The position numbers and the translations under genes are program-made. Positions 43,261-52,208 of a stretch of 64,000 nucleotides of DNA are shown piece after piece. Numbering within the stretch: the first letter of the stretch is position 1; each line of letters begins with the position of its first letter. The stretch is taken from assembly GCA_051000345.1 (NCBI GenBank), contig JBPCOJ010000034.1:1-64000 (forward strand), in the 5' to 3' direction. Origin of the DNA: JBHENC01 sp051000345. GTDB lineage: Bacteria; Acidobacteriota; Blastocatellia; Pyrinomonadales; Pyrinomonadaceae. The notes beneath the pieces were generated by a model. It made no database searches, was not told the origin of the DNA, and worked only from the letters and a program-made list of their open reading frames with translations.

Positions 43261-43833
43261 CTACATTAACCCGAATTCTTCGAGCATCTTGCGCAGTTCT
43301 TCGGCAGAACACACTGCCAATCGCCCGCCCGTAAATCTTTCATCGCGTGACACGTCGGCAACGCTGAACGCGGGCGCGGGCGCATTTCTCATTTCTTCAT
43401 TCGATTCAAATTCCACTTCCGCGAGAACAAGGCCGCGCAGTTCTCCCATGAAAACATCCACACTAAACGTTCGTTTCTCATGCTCGTAAGGATAACGATT
43501 CTTGCGTAACTCGTTGCCCTCGAAGACAGAGAAAACTTCGTACTCCAACTCGTTCAAGTAAATGCTGGTAATAAGCGTGCGCGAAAAGTCGGGCGGCGCG
43601 GGCGCGTGTTTCTGCGTGAGTTTCAGCGTCCACTCGTTTGTCGAAGGCCAGCGCGACTTGCGAAGGCGCATACGCGTGTTCGTGATGTAATTGTCCGTGA
43701 TCTGCGCGTGCTCGTTCCTTAAACTCAAGCCCGGCGGAAGTTCCCGCAAAAGATAACGGCGCTCAAGTTCCATGCGCTCGTATTTCCGCGCATATTCGGT
43801 TGTGACGCGTCCTGCTGTGCCGATCCAGTTCAT
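43261..43833 (-). CDS. CYTH-domain protein
   Basis: 190 residues; CYTH proteins act on triphosphates (adenylate cyclase IV, thiamine triphosphatase, triphosphate tunnel enzymes). The ExExK-type start is MELERRYLL, then TRMRLRKS, EWTLKLTQK, EYEVFSVFEG, AEVEFESNEEM. Start 43833 overlaps the previous gene's stop (ATGA); ATG 43773 would begin at the domain. Exact substrate unknown. Confidence 0.75.
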   Translation of the reverse strand: MNWIGTAGRVTTEYARKYERMELERRYLLRELPPGLSLRNEHAQITDNYITNTRMRLRKSRWPSTNEWTLKLTQKHAPAPPDFSRTLITSIYLNELEYEVFSVFEGNELRKNRYPYEHEKRTFSVDVFMGELRGLVLAEVEFESNEEMRNAPAPAFSVADVSRDERFTGGRLAVCSAEELRKMLEEFGLM

Positions 43834-45836
43834 ACGCCGACGAGTTCCGCTTCTTCTTCGCGTAAGAATTCATGCGGTTCGACGATGCGCCCGGCGATAG
43901 CCGAAGCAGCCACAACGTAGGGCGATGCGAGATAAACTTGTCCGGGGCCGCTGCGTCCCGGAAAATTGCGGTTCTGCGCGCTGACCGTCACCGTCTCCGC
44001 AGACTTCGACGCGCCGGGGCCCGCGTTGATGCACGCGCCGCAACTCGGATCGATCAACTCCGCGCCGACGCGCTCGAAAATTTCTATGTAACCTTTCTCG
44101 CGGGCGTACTGTTTGATTTTCTGCGAACCGAATTGCAAGTATAAGTGTACGCCCGGCGCGACGCGCTTGCCCTGCTCAACGGCTCGTTTGAGCACCGCCG
44201 CGTACATGTCCATGTCCGCCATTTTGCCGCCCGTGCATGAGCCGCCGTAAGCCGCATCTATGCGAACTTCTGCGGGCAATTCGTCGATGTTGATGCCGTT
44301 GCGCGGATCGCCCGGCGTCGCCACCATCGGACGAATCTCGGTTAAATCTATTTCAAAGACGGCGGCGTATTCGGCATCTGCATCGGATTGCAGAAAGCCT
44401 TGGCGAATCTCTTCCGCATCGAGGCCGCGCATCTCTACGAGATACTGAAGCGTTACATCGTCCGGCTCGACAATGCCTGTTGTGCCTCCCGCCTCGACTG
44501 CCATGTTCGTCAAAGTCGCGCGTTCGTCAATCGACCAATCCTTTAAGCCTTCGCCCGCGAATTCCAATACCTGCCCGATGCCTTTGCCCTGCTTCATGTA
44601 ATCGGTTGAAAGAATTTTCAGCATCACATCCTTCGCCGACACGTCATCACGCTTTTTGCCATTCAAGACGAAGCGCACGGTTTCGGGAACTTTGATGCGA
44701 ACGTCTTTCGTATACCACGCGTTCGCCATATCGGTTGAACCGACGCCGAACGCGAAGCAGCCGAGCACGCCCGCCATGCACGTATGCGAATCCGTGCCGA
44801 TCACAATCTGTCCCGGCAACGCGATGTCTTCCACCACAGCGTTATGGCAAATCGCTTCCGATCCGCCGTCTGGACTCTCGCCGTAAAGCTTCACGTTTTG
44901 CCGCTCGCTGAAATCCGCCTGCGTCACGGCAAGGCCGTCGGCGCGTTCAAGCAAGCCCATCGCGCGCTGCTTCTCCGGCATCACGCGCCCTAAAAATGTC
45001 AAATGATCGCGGAAAGCATAAACCGATTCGGCTTCCGTCACCTTCGCGTCTTTGCCTAAAGACTGCACAAACAGCGCGTCCGCCATCGGCGTCACGTACT
45101 CATGCGAGAAACGCACATCTGCGACGGCAAACAAAGCATCGCCCGGCTTGACGGCTTCGATGCCGATCTCTCCGGCTCTCACAAACGCATGGCGCGCGAT
45201 GATTTTTTCAACGAGCGTCATCGGGCGTTTCTTTGTTTCCACAGCAGGCGGCGTGACTTCGCCCGCAAGCCGCGCCTTGTTGTAATTAAAGAGGCCGCCG
45301 TATTCGACAATCGCTTTTGAGATGGGATCAAGCCCGCGCGTAAATTCTTCGAGCGGAATTCTTTCGCCCTGATTGATACGTTCGATTAAGCCAAAGTCTG
45401 TTGACGTGAGAAGCCCGATGTTCTGCGCGTTCTGCCCGTAGATTTTTTCAATTGTCTGCGCGATGACGAGTTCGATGCCCGCCCATTTTTCAGCATACGG
45501 CGCAGTCTCCCTAGACGAACCGCAGCCCTTTGAAAGCCCGGAAACGACAACCGCAAAGCCGCCGTTTTTAATCTCATCTTTCCTGACAGCCTGCTCGCGC
45601 ATTCCGACGAAAACATATTGTCCGAGCGTTTCGTCATAATAAAAACAGACCCAGCCCGGCGTAATCTCGTCCGTCGAAATGTTATTCATCAAGGCAAGCT
45701 CAGCGTCGTATACTAAATCTTCCCTGCCTTCGAGTTGGCGGCGAATCAACGACACATCGTCTGTCAAAAAAAGCGTGCGGCCTTTGAATTCGAGTTCGGT
45801 GGCGCGCTTCGTGATTGTTCCTTCAACGGCAGTCAT
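43830..45836 (-). CDS. Fused aconitase-family hydro-lyase (LeuD-like small domain followed by LeuC-like large subunit)
   Basis: 668 residues. N-terminal ~190 form the swivelling small-subunit domain (NNISTDEITPGWVCFYYD, SGLSKGCGSSRETAPYAEK). Residues ~205-650 form the [4Fe-4S] large domain (IGTDSHTCMAGVLG, GGSCTGGKMADMDMYA, DPSCGACINAGPG with the cluster Cys). The order small-large is the reverse of aconitase's usual layout. Isomerises a citrate- or isopropylmalate-like substrate by dehydration/hydration. The isocitrate/isopropylmalate dehydrogenase at 51055 could act next. Confidence 0.85.
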   Translation of the reverse strand: MTAVEGTITKRATELEFKGRTLFLTDDVSLIRRQLEGREDLVYDAELALMNNISTDEITPGWVCFYYDETLGQYVFVGMREQAVRKDEIKNGGFAVVVSGLSKGCGSSRETAPYAEKWAGIELVIAQTIEKIYGQNAQNIGLLTSTDFGLIERINQGERIPLEEFTRGLDPISKAIVEYGGLFNYNKARLAGEVTPPAVETKKRPMTLVEKIIARHAFVRAGEIGIEAVKPGDALFAVADVRFSHEYVTPMADALFVQSLGKDAKVTEAESVYAFRDHLTFLGRVMPEKQRAMGLLERADGLAVTQADFSERQNVKLYGESPDGGSEAICHNAVVEDIALPGQIVIGTDSHTCMAGVLGCFAFGVGSTDMANAWYTKDVRIKVPETVRFVLNGKKRDDVSAKDVMLKILSTDYMKQGKGIGQVLEFAGEGLKDWSIDERATLTNMAVEAGGTTGIVEPDDVTLQYLVEMRGLDAEEIRQGFLQSDADAEYAAVFEIDLTEIRPMVATPGDPRNGINIDELPAEVRIDAAYGGSCTGGKMADMDMYAAVLKRAVEQGKRVAPGVHLYLQFGSQKIKQYAREKGYIEIFERVGAELIDPSCGACINAGPGASKSAETVTVSAQNRNFPGRSGPGQVYLASPYVVAASAIAGRIVEPHEFLREEEAELVGV

Positions 45837-45952
45837 ACATGCTCCTCAAACATTATTTGTGATGCTGAGATTATAAACCGGCGCGATGAAAAAGTCGCTT
45901 TGCGGCGGCGCAGGAATTACAGCACGAGATGAAATAAGCTAAGACAGCGCAT

Positions 45953-46327
45953 TTACTCTTCGCCGGAATCGGCAAGCAAGCGACTGATAGTTTCGACTAT
46001 TTCGTAAATGCCGTCAGGTTTTCGCAGAAACTCGTGCGCTCCGGCATCGCGCGCTTCCCTTTCAACTTCGCCCGCCGAGATCATCACAACCGGCATGTGC
46101 CTGCGATGAATGAGACGCCCACTATGGCGTATCAATTCGAGTCCGCCGACGCCCGGCAAGTCGTTGTCCAGCAGCAGCAAATCATAATGGTTGTCGCTCT
46201 TGAGCTTCTCCAGCGCGGTTGTGCCATCCTCGCACGCGTCCACGCGCCAGCCTTCTAGTTCCAATGTTTCTTTGATTGTGTGCCGCAGTATCAGGTTATC
46301 TTCGACGTAGAGAATGGTGTGAGGCAA
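45953..46327 (-). CDS. Single-domain response regulator
   Basis: CheY-like receiver, 124 residues: YVEDN acidic pocket, phospho-Asp in LLLLDNDLPG, LRKPDG Lys. No output domain and no adjacent kinase. Distinct from the regulators at 21-23 kb. Confidence 0.85.
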   Translation of the reverse strand: MPHTILYVEDNLILRHTIKETLELEGWRVDACEDGTTALEKLKSDNHYDLLLLDNDLPGVGGLELIRHSGRLIHRRHMPVVMISAGEVEREARDAGAHEFLRKPDGIYEIVETISRLLADSGEE

Positions 46328-46515
46328 TTGCAGTCTCCTTCTTGATGGGCGAATGAGAGATGCTAAACGCGCCGCTGCTCTGGTATGCTGTGCGCGCTCT
46401 ATCTTTGAAATTTACCGACAATAGCCAATGCGTAGCGCATCCTCACAAATCGAGTGATGAGCATCGCCGTCGAGCACAAAAGACAAAAGCTGACGGCGAC
46501 TACGTTACGCGATGC

Positions 46516-46539
46516 TATACTATATGTAGTAGCATATAG
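46516..46539 (+). promoter_or_regulatory. -10 element and inverted-repeat operator upstream of the XRE regulator
   Basis: TATACT at 46516-46521 overlaps the perfect inverted repeat CTATATG-TAGTAG-CATATAG (46520-46539), 48 bases before the ATG. A weak -35 (CTGACG) is 19 bases upstream. Arrangement suits autorepression by the XRE protein. The rest of 46328-46587 holds nothing recognisable. Confidence 0.45.
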
Positions 46540-46587
46540 AAGCAAGCAGTATTCGCTGGCCTCAATCCCATTGGGAGGACATCCCTG

Positions 46588-46917
46588 ATGGGCAACTCAC
46601 GTCCGAGGCCGGAACGGCTTGCTGAAAAGCTGCGACAGATTCGGAGTGCCTTCGGTCTCTCTCAAACTCAAATGTTGAGGCGGTTAGGAGCCGGGGAAGA
46701 CATTGCTTACACCAGAATCTCGGCATACGAGTTAGGAACGAACGAACCTACGTTGATGATTCTCTTGCAATATGCGCGCGTCGCGGGCGTGCCGATGGAA
46801 GTTCTGGTTGACGACGATTTAGACTTGCCGGAACGCTTGCCCGGCACGGCTAAACATGAAGAGATCAAGCGTAATTTTGCGTCGCACCGAACATCGAAGC
46901 GCCGCGCAACTAAATGA
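46588..46917 (+). CDS. XRE-family HTH regulator
   Basis: 109 residues; helix-turn-helix LAEKLRQIRSAFGLSQTQMLRRLG and YTRISAYELGTNEPTLMIL match Cro/C1-type. Acidic VDDDLDLPERLP tail. Good GGGAGG before ATG. Convergent with the PIN toxin pair, so it could control them or act separately. Confidence 0.88.
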   Translation: MGNSRPRPERLAEKLRQIRSAFGLSQTQMLRRLGAGEDIAYTRISAYELGTNEPTLMILLQYARVAGVPMEVLVDDDLDLPERLPGTAKHEEIKRNFASHRTSKRRATK

Positions 46918-46950
46918 TTTGAGGCTTGCGGGATTACTGCTATTTTGATT

Positions 46951-47358
46951 TTAGAGTAGAGAAACTTTGATGGCGGCGACGCGGTGAATCGGCTTGGTGG
47001 CCTTCTCTGTTGTGATTATCTCCGATGCTCCAGCAGCGAGCGCCGATGCTAAGTGCAGAGCGTCCATAGCAGCGAGTCCGTAAGTTTTGGCGTGCTGCAA
47101 TGCTTCATCAAATAGCTGCTTGGATGCTTCTATTCGATGGGCGGCATTGTTAAGGAAGCTTTCGCAGAATTGTTGCTCGGATTGATTTTTGAAATAAACG
47201 GCGTTCGGCAGAAGTTCTAATGCAAGGGCATCGCTGGCAATAAATTCGCGGCGTGGACCGTTCAGGAGATTGTAGGCGCGGAGTCCTGTGCCGGGTTCGC
47301 CGCGCATGACAGCTAGAAGCACGCCGGTGTCAAGATAGGTGAGAATCTTACCGCTCAT
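46951..47358 (-). CDS. PIN-domain ribonuclease (VapC-type toxin)
   Basis: 135 residues. Acidic residues of the PIN site: LDTGVLLAVMRGEPG, ASDALALELLPN, AMDALHLASALAAGA, TTEKATKP. Overlaps its upstream partner by 11 bases. A toxin-antitoxin RNase is the natural reading, although some PIN proteins are housekeeping. Confidence 0.82.
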   Translation of the reverse strand: MSGKILTYLDTGVLLAVMRGEPGTGLRAYNLLNGPRREFIASDALALELLPNAVYFKNQSEQQFCESFLNNAAHRIEASKQLFDEALQHAKTYGLAAMDALHLASALAAGASEIITTEKATKPIHRVAAIKVSLL

Positions 47359-47560
47359 CCTGAGAACCGCCGCGCCGTTCGGCTACTTCCGCGTTGATAG
47401 CATTCCTGTCCAAAAGCGGCGCGCCTGTGGCGATATATTCAGCGCGTGCTTTGAGTGCCAGCCTTGCCAACTCGGTGCGCGGTTCAGGGAAGATATTTAT
47501 TAAATCGGCGCTGCCTGTTTCGGCGTGATTTACTGTTTCGGTGTTTCGCCTGGAAGCCAT
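47348..47560 (-). CDS. Predicted antitoxin partner of the PIN protein
   Basis: 70 residues from ATG 47560 (MASRRNTETV), preceded by AGAGG at good spacing. Hydrophilic, ends GGSQDER; no clear ribbon-helix-helix motif. Identified mainly by position: directly upstream of, and overlapping, the PIN gene. Confidence 0.65.
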   Translation of the reverse strand: MASRRNTETVNHAETGSADLINIFPEPRTELARLALKARAEYIATGAPLLDRNAINAEVAERRGGSQDER

Positions 47561-47645
47561 TTTGTTACCTCTGATTAAGGATAGCATATCTGCGAAATGA
47601 AATTCTTGGCTTGAGCCAAATCAAAAGAATAATTATGCCGATGCA

Positions 47646-47727
47646 GCTTTAGCTGAAGCTTTAAGGAAAACATTTCTTGTCTCATTCGGCTAAAGCCCTT
47701 TATTGCTACTGTTGCTAGTGGCAATTG
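47646..47727. repeat. Palindromic intergenic repeat, copy 3 (degenerate)
   Basis: AGCTTTAGCTGAAGCT, TCGGCTAAAGCCC and GCTAGTGGCAATTGAAAA are decayed versions of the elements at 32-226 and 6354-6426. Confidence 0.6.
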
Positions 47728-47802
47728 AAAAGAACAAAATGTCAACCGCAACCTAGCTTTGAAGAAGCGCCAAGCCGCATAAATAAAGGAGAGTTATTAA
47801 CC

Positions 47803-49242
47803 GTGCAGACAACTAAACTTCCCACAGGCGTCGAGTTCATCGCCGAAGCGGACGGGATTCGTGAATATCGTATGGCGAACGGCATGAAGGTGCTGCTGGT
47901 GGAAAACCGCGTCGCGCCCGTCGCTACCGTCCTCGTCGTTTATAAAGTCGGCTCGCGCAATGAAGCCGTCGGCTACACAGGCTCGACGCATCTCTTGGAA
48001 CACATGATGTTCAAAGGCACGCCGACCTTCAACAAAACAAAGAACACGCAGATCGCCGCGACCCTGCAAAAAATCGGCGCGGACTTTAACGCTACCACTT
48101 GGTACGACCGCACCAACTATTACGAGACTGTGCCTTCGGACAAAATCGAACTCGCCATCCAACTCGAAGCAGACAGGATGCGCAATTCCTTTATCGCGGA
48201 CTCTGATCGTCAATCCGAGATGACCGTCGTGCGCAATGAATTAGAGCGCGGGCAAAACGAGCCGACGGGAGTTTTAGACGAAGCCATTTACGCGACGGCC
48301 TTCCGTGAACACCCGTATCATCACCCGACCATCGGCTGGCGCGCGGACGTGGAAGGCGTGCCGACGGAGCGCCTCAAAACTTTCTACGATACTTTTTATC
48401 ATCCGAACAACGCCACCGCCGCCATCGTCGGCGACTTCGATGAAGCGCACGCGCTCGAACTCATCAACAAGTATTTCGGCGCGTATCCGGCGTCGCAAAA
48501 TGCAATCCCGGAAGTCTACACGGACGAACCGGAACAGCAGGGCGAGCGTCGTTTGATTATTCGTCGCGCGGGCGAACTCGCCGTCGTGCAAATCGCTTAT
48601 CGCACGCCCGCCGTGCTCGGGCAGATGAACGTGCTCTCAAGCGCAGACCTCGCAACGCGCGCCGCCAATCCGCCCGCCGAAAACGATATTTACCCGCTCG
48701 TCGTGCTCTCCGTCGCGCTCTCGCACGGCGTTACCAGCCGCCTTTATCAAGCCCTCGTCGAAACGCAACTCGCCGTACACGTTCACACAAACTGCGATCA
48801 GCACCGCGATCCCGGCCTCTTCAACACAGTCGCATTAGTCACGCCCGGCGTCGAACCCAAACAAGTCGAAGAAGTGATTCTTGCCCAACTGCAACAGGTT
48901 TGCGAAGAAGGCTTGACCGATGCGGAAATCGACAAAGCGCGCCAGCAAATTCTCGCGCACGAAGCTTTCAGCCGCGACGGTACATTCAACATCGCCGCGC
49001 AAATCTCCGAAGCCGAAGCCGTCGCCGACTGGCGCTTTTACACAAACTACGCACACAACATCGAACGAGTTACAGCCGCCGACGTGCAGCGCGTCGCACA
49101 AACCTATTTCACGGAAGACACGCGCACCGTCGGTTATTTCATTCCGAAGAAAACAAGCGAAGACGGCGCGGCGAGCAACGACGGTAATGGTAGCAGTGGC
49201 AGTAACGGCAGCGGCATATATGACAGCACTAAATTGCGTTGA
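47803..49242 (+). CDS. M16 zinc peptidase (active subunit type)
   Basis: Insulinase/processing-peptidase family, 479 residues. The inverted zinc motif is HLLEH with the downstream Glu in RNELERGQNEPTG. GTG 47803 is the start, with AAAGGAGAG 8 bases before; an in-frame ATG at 47725 lies inside the repeat. The following gene is a second M16 protein lacking HxxEH, the usual active/inactive heterodimer partner. No signal peptide, so location is uncertain. Confidence 0.88.
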   Translation: MQTTKLPTGVEFIAEADGIREYRMANGMKVLLVENRVAPVATVLVVYKVGSRNEAVGYTGSTHLLEHMMFKGTPTFNKTKNTQIAATLQKIGADFNATTWYDRTNYYETVPSDKIELAIQLEADRMRNSFIADSDRQSEMTVVRNELERGQNEPTGVLDEAIYATAFREHPYHHPTIGWRADVEGVPTERLKTFYDTFYHPNNATAAIVGDFDEAHALELINKYFGAYPASQNAIPEVYTDEPEQQGERRLIIRRAGELAVVQIAYRTPAVLGQMNVLSSADLATRAANPPAENDIYPLVVLSVALSHGVTSRLYQALVETQLAVHVHTNCDQHRDPGLFNTVALVTPGVEPKQVEEVILAQLQQVCEEGLTDAEIDKARQQILAHEAFSRDGTFNIAAQISEAEAVADWRFYTNYAHNIERVTAADVQRVAQTYFTEDTRTVGYFIPKKTSEDGAASNDGNGSSGSNGSGIYDSTKLR

Positions 49243-49261
49243 TATACGCAGATTTTATAAG

Positions 49262-49450
49262 TTGCCACTAGCTTTAGCTAGTGGATTAGATGATTTGAAG
49301 TCAAGTGGCTTTAGCCAAACAATTTCTGGTAGATTCTTCTTTTGGCTTCAGTCTCATTGAGCTAAAGCTAAAAGGACGCGAGATTCTTATTACTTCGGCT
49401 AAAGCCTTTAGTAGTTTTTACTTTATCCACTAGGCTTGTGCTAGTGGCAA
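49262..49450. repeat. Palindromic intergenic repeat, copy 4
   Basis: GCCACTAGCTTTAGCTAGTGG starts the segment, followed by GTGGCTTTAGCC, GAGCTAAAGC, CGGCTAAAGCC and CCACTAGGCTTGTGCTAGTGG. Its last bases GGCAATTGATG contain the start codon of the next gene. Confidence 0.7.
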
Positions 49451-49453
49451 TTG

Positions 49454-50902
49454 ATGAGCAGATTCCTTATGCCAACAAAATCTAGCAACGCAGACACGCA
49501 CGGCAACGCGACGACACCGCAGGCGATAACGCAGCAATCCACACCCACGCACGCCGATAAATCGTCCGCCGCAACAGACGCCAACACGCCCGCCAGCGTC
49601 GGCGCATCGAATTTCGCCGCACGCGTAAATCGCACACAACTTCCCACGGGCGCAACCTTGCTTGTGCTGGAAAATCATGCAACGCCGACTGTCTCGATTC
49701 GCGGCTCTTTGCGCGCAGGCTCGTACTTCGAGCCGCGCGACAAGCCGGGACTTGCAGAACTCACGGCGGACATGCTCGAACGCGGCACTAAGCGTCGCAG
49801 CAAATTAGAAATCGCTAACGCCCTTGAAAGCGTCGGCGCGGAACTAGGCTTTTCGGGCGACACGTTCGCCGTTAATTTCGCCGCACGATGTTTGAGCAAA
49901 GACTTGCCGCTCGTGCTCACAACGCTCGCTGAAAATTTGCGTTTCCCTGCCTTTCCTGCCGACGAATTAGAGAAACTAAAACAGCAGGCCATCGCCGCCA
50001 TTCAAGAGCAGCAGGGCCACACAGGCCACCGCGCTTACGAACGCTTTACCTCGCTTGTCTTCGACGAATCGAATCCCTTTTACGTCGCTCCCGGCGAAAA
50101 GCTCTCTGCCAGCATCGACTCGATCACCGTCGAAGATGTGCAGCGTTTTTACGATGAGCGCTACGGCGGGCGCTCCATGATTCTCACCGTCGTCGGCGAC
50201 GTTCAGAGCGACGATGTGCGCCGTCAATTTGAAGAAGCGTTCGGCTCGTTCGCAGGCACTGAAAGCGTTGACATCAGCGTTGCAGACACCACGCCGCAAA
50301 CGGAAACAAAACGCGAAATCGTTTTCCTGAAAGACAAAGGCAGCATAGACGTGCTGCTCGGCTCCGCCGCAAGTTTGCGCCGCTCATCCGTTGATTACTA
50401 CGCCGCCGTTATCGCCAACAGTGCGCTCGGCATGTCCACGCTGTCCTCGCGGCTGGGCTTGCAAGTGCGCGATGCCGAAGGCTTGACCTACGGCATCAAC
50501 TCGCGTTTTCGCGCGCCCGGTTTGGCCGCAGGCCCTTGGTACATAGGCGTCACAGTCAATTCGCACAACGTCGAGCAGGCGATCAAATCCGCATTGAATG
50601 TGCTGCGCGACTACACCGCAAACGGCATTCGCGCCGACGAACTCGCAGACGAAAAGAGCGCCGCCATCGGCTCCTTCAAAGTCTCGCTTGCCACCAACGC
50701 AGGACTCTCGCGCGCTCTGTGGAACGCGGAATTCCACAATCTCGGCGCAGACTACATAGACCGCTTTCCGCAACTCGTCCAAAACGTTTCGCTCGACGAA
50801 GTCAACAACGCGATTCGCAAATATTTTCGTCCAGACCAACTCACCATCGTCATCGCTGGCGCATACGAAATGTCCAACACGGCAGCGACCCCAATCGTCT
50901 AA
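49454..50902 (+). CDS. M16 peptidase-like protein without the zinc motif (regulatory subunit type)
   Basis: 482 residues. The position of HxxEH reads LAELTADMLERGT, so no zinc site, but the fold signatures (RSSLR-like GSLRAGSYFE, LSKDLPLVLTTLAENL, TYGINSRFRAPG, IGVTVNSHNVEQA) remain. Likely pairs with the preceding M16 enzyme. N-terminal ~50 residues are Thr/Ala/Ser-rich. ATG 49454 or 49469; both fit. Transcript ends at two strong hairpins. Confidence 0.85.
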   Translation: MSRFLMPTKSSNADTHGNATTPQAITQQSTPTHADKSSAATDANTPASVGASNFAARVNRTQLPTGATLLVLENHATPTVSIRGSLRAGSYFEPRDKPGLAELTADMLERGTKRRSKLEIANALESVGAELGFSGDTFAVNFAARCLSKDLPLVLTTLAENLRFPAFPADELEKLKQQAIAAIQEQQGHTGHRAYERFTSLVFDESNPFYVAPGEKLSASIDSITVEDVQRFYDERYGGRSMILTVVGDVQSDDVRRQFEEAFGSFAGTESVDISVADTTPQTETKREIVFLKDKGSIDVLLGSAASLRRSSVDYYAAVIANSALGMSTLSSRLGLQVRDAEGLTYGINSRFRAPGLAAGPWYIGVTVNSHNVEQAIKSALNVLRDYTANGIRADELADEKSAAIGSFKVSLATNAGLSRALWNAEFHNLGADYIDRFPQLVQNVSLDEVNNAIRKYFRPDQLTIVIAGAYEMSNTAATPIV

Positions 50903-50911
50903 CGACAAAAG

Positions 50912-50946
50912 CACAAAGGCTCGACAAATGATGCCGAGCCTTTGTG
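50912..50946 (+). terminator. Terminator 1 after the M16 pair
   Basis: Stem CACAAAGGCTCG / CGAGCCTTTGTG with an 11-base loop, 10 bases past the stop. Confidence 0.75.
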
Positions 50947-50957
50947 AGGCGAGCGCG

Positions 50958-50999
50958 AAAAAGATAAGGGCAGGAATAAATCTCTGCCCTTATCTTTTT
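50958..50999. terminator. Terminator 2, shared with the convergent dehydrogenase gene
   Basis: Stem AAAAAGATAAGGGCAG / CTGCCCTTATCTTTTT with 10-base loop; A-run and T-run make it work in both directions. Confidence 0.8.
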
Positions 51000-51054
51000 G
51001 TGTAGCATTCGCGGATTAAGTTGTTGATGCGCTGTTAAAACACTTCCGCGCAAT

Positions 51055-52056
51055 TCATTCAAACGCGCTGATGATGGCTTCGGCAAATTCCATTGTTTTA
51101 GATTCGCCGCCGATGTCGCGCGTGCGCACGCGGCCTTCCTCGAAAACTTTGAGCATCGCTTTTTCGATGCGTTCGGCGGCGTCGCGCTCGTCGAGGTGGC
51201 GCAGCATTAGTATGCCGCTTTGCAGAAGCGCCGTCGGATTGGCGATGCCCTGTCCGGCGATGTCCGGCGCAGAGCCATGCACGGCTTCAAAGACCGCGCC
51301 CTGCTCGCCGATGTTCGCGCCGGGCACAAGCCCTAAACCGCCGACTAACCCTGCGCATAAATCTGAAACGATGTCGCCGTAAAGATTTTCGAGCAGCATA
51401 ATGTCGAATTGTTCAGGACGCATTACAAGCTGCATACACGCGTTGTCAACGATCTTGTCGTCGGCTTCGATCTCCGGGTAATCTTCGGAGACTTTGCGAA
51501 AGCAATCGAGAAACAATCCGTCCGACAACTTCATAATGTTGGCTTTGTGGATGGCTGTGACTTTCTTGCGATTCTCGCGCCGCGCATACTCGAACGCGAA
51601 ACGCGAGACGCGCGTCGAAGCTTTCTCGGTAATGACCTTTATGCTTTCGACGACGCCGGGTACGACGACATGCTCGATGCCGGAGTAAAGGTCTTCCGTG
51701 TTTTCGCGCACAACGATCAAGTCTATGAAAGGATAACGCGTCGGCACATTCGGGAGCGTGCGCACGGGGCGCAGGTTAGCGTAAAGATCGAGCACTTTGC
51801 GCAAGCCGACGTTGACGCTTGTAAAGCCTTTGCCGATGGGCGTGGTAATCGGCCCTTTGAGCGCAACCTTGTTTTTTTTGATCGAGTCGAGCAGTTCGTC
51901 CGGCAGTGTATTACCGAATTTTGCAAGCGCCTGTGCGCCCGCGTAATAGGTTTCCCATTCGACTTCAACGCCCGCCGCTTCGATGATATGCACGACCGCC
52001 GAAGAGACTTCGGGGCCGATGCCGTCGCCCGGAATCAGTGTGATAGTATGTTTCAT
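51055..52056 (-). CDS. Isocitrate/isopropylmalate dehydrogenase family
   Basis: NAD(P)-dependent beta-decarboxylating dehydrogenase, 333 residues. IPGDGIGPEV, NVGLRKVLDLYANLRP, VVRENTEDLYSGIEH (Tyr of the active site), IHKANIMKLSDGLF, DNACMQL and VHGSAPDIAGQGIANP. The short length and HGSAPDIAG suit the NAD-type IDH/IMDH group. A partner hydro-lyase is at 43830. ATG start. Confidence 0.9.
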   Translation of the reverse strand: MKHTITLIPGDGIGPEVSSAVVHIIEAAGVEVEWETYYAGAQALAKFGNTLPDELLDSIKKNKVALKGPITTPIGKGFTSVNVGLRKVLDLYANLRPVRTLPNVPTRYPFIDLIVVRENTEDLYSGIEHVVVPGVVESIKVITEKASTRVSRFAFEYARRENRKKVTAIHKANIMKLSDGLFLDCFRKVSEDYPEIEADDKIVDNACMQLVMRPEQFDIMLLENLYGDIVSDLCAGLVGGLGLVPGANIGEQGAVFEAVHGSAPDIAGQGIANPTALLQSGILMLRHLDERDAAERIEKAMLKVFEEGRVRTRDIGGESKTMEFAEAIISAFE

Positions 52057-52059
52057 AAT

Positions 52060-52178
52060 AGTAGTGGTCAGTAGTCAGTGATTAGTGGTCGGTAAAGCAA
52101 GATAAGCATTAATCAGTAATCGTCGATTAGAAGAGGGATTTTCTTCTGACCACTATTTATTGACCACCGACCACTGCG
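52060..52178. repeat. Inverted GGTC-type repeat block between dehydrogenase and glycine oxidase
   Basis: Left part repeats AGTGGTCAGT / TTAGTGGTCGG (52060-52094); right part has the complementary CTGACCACT and GACCACCGACCACT (52146-52178). Divergent promoters lie here; function of the repeats is unknown. Confidence 0.45.
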
Positions 52179-52208
52179 TTGCGGCATCATACCAGCAATT
52201 TCTCATCA

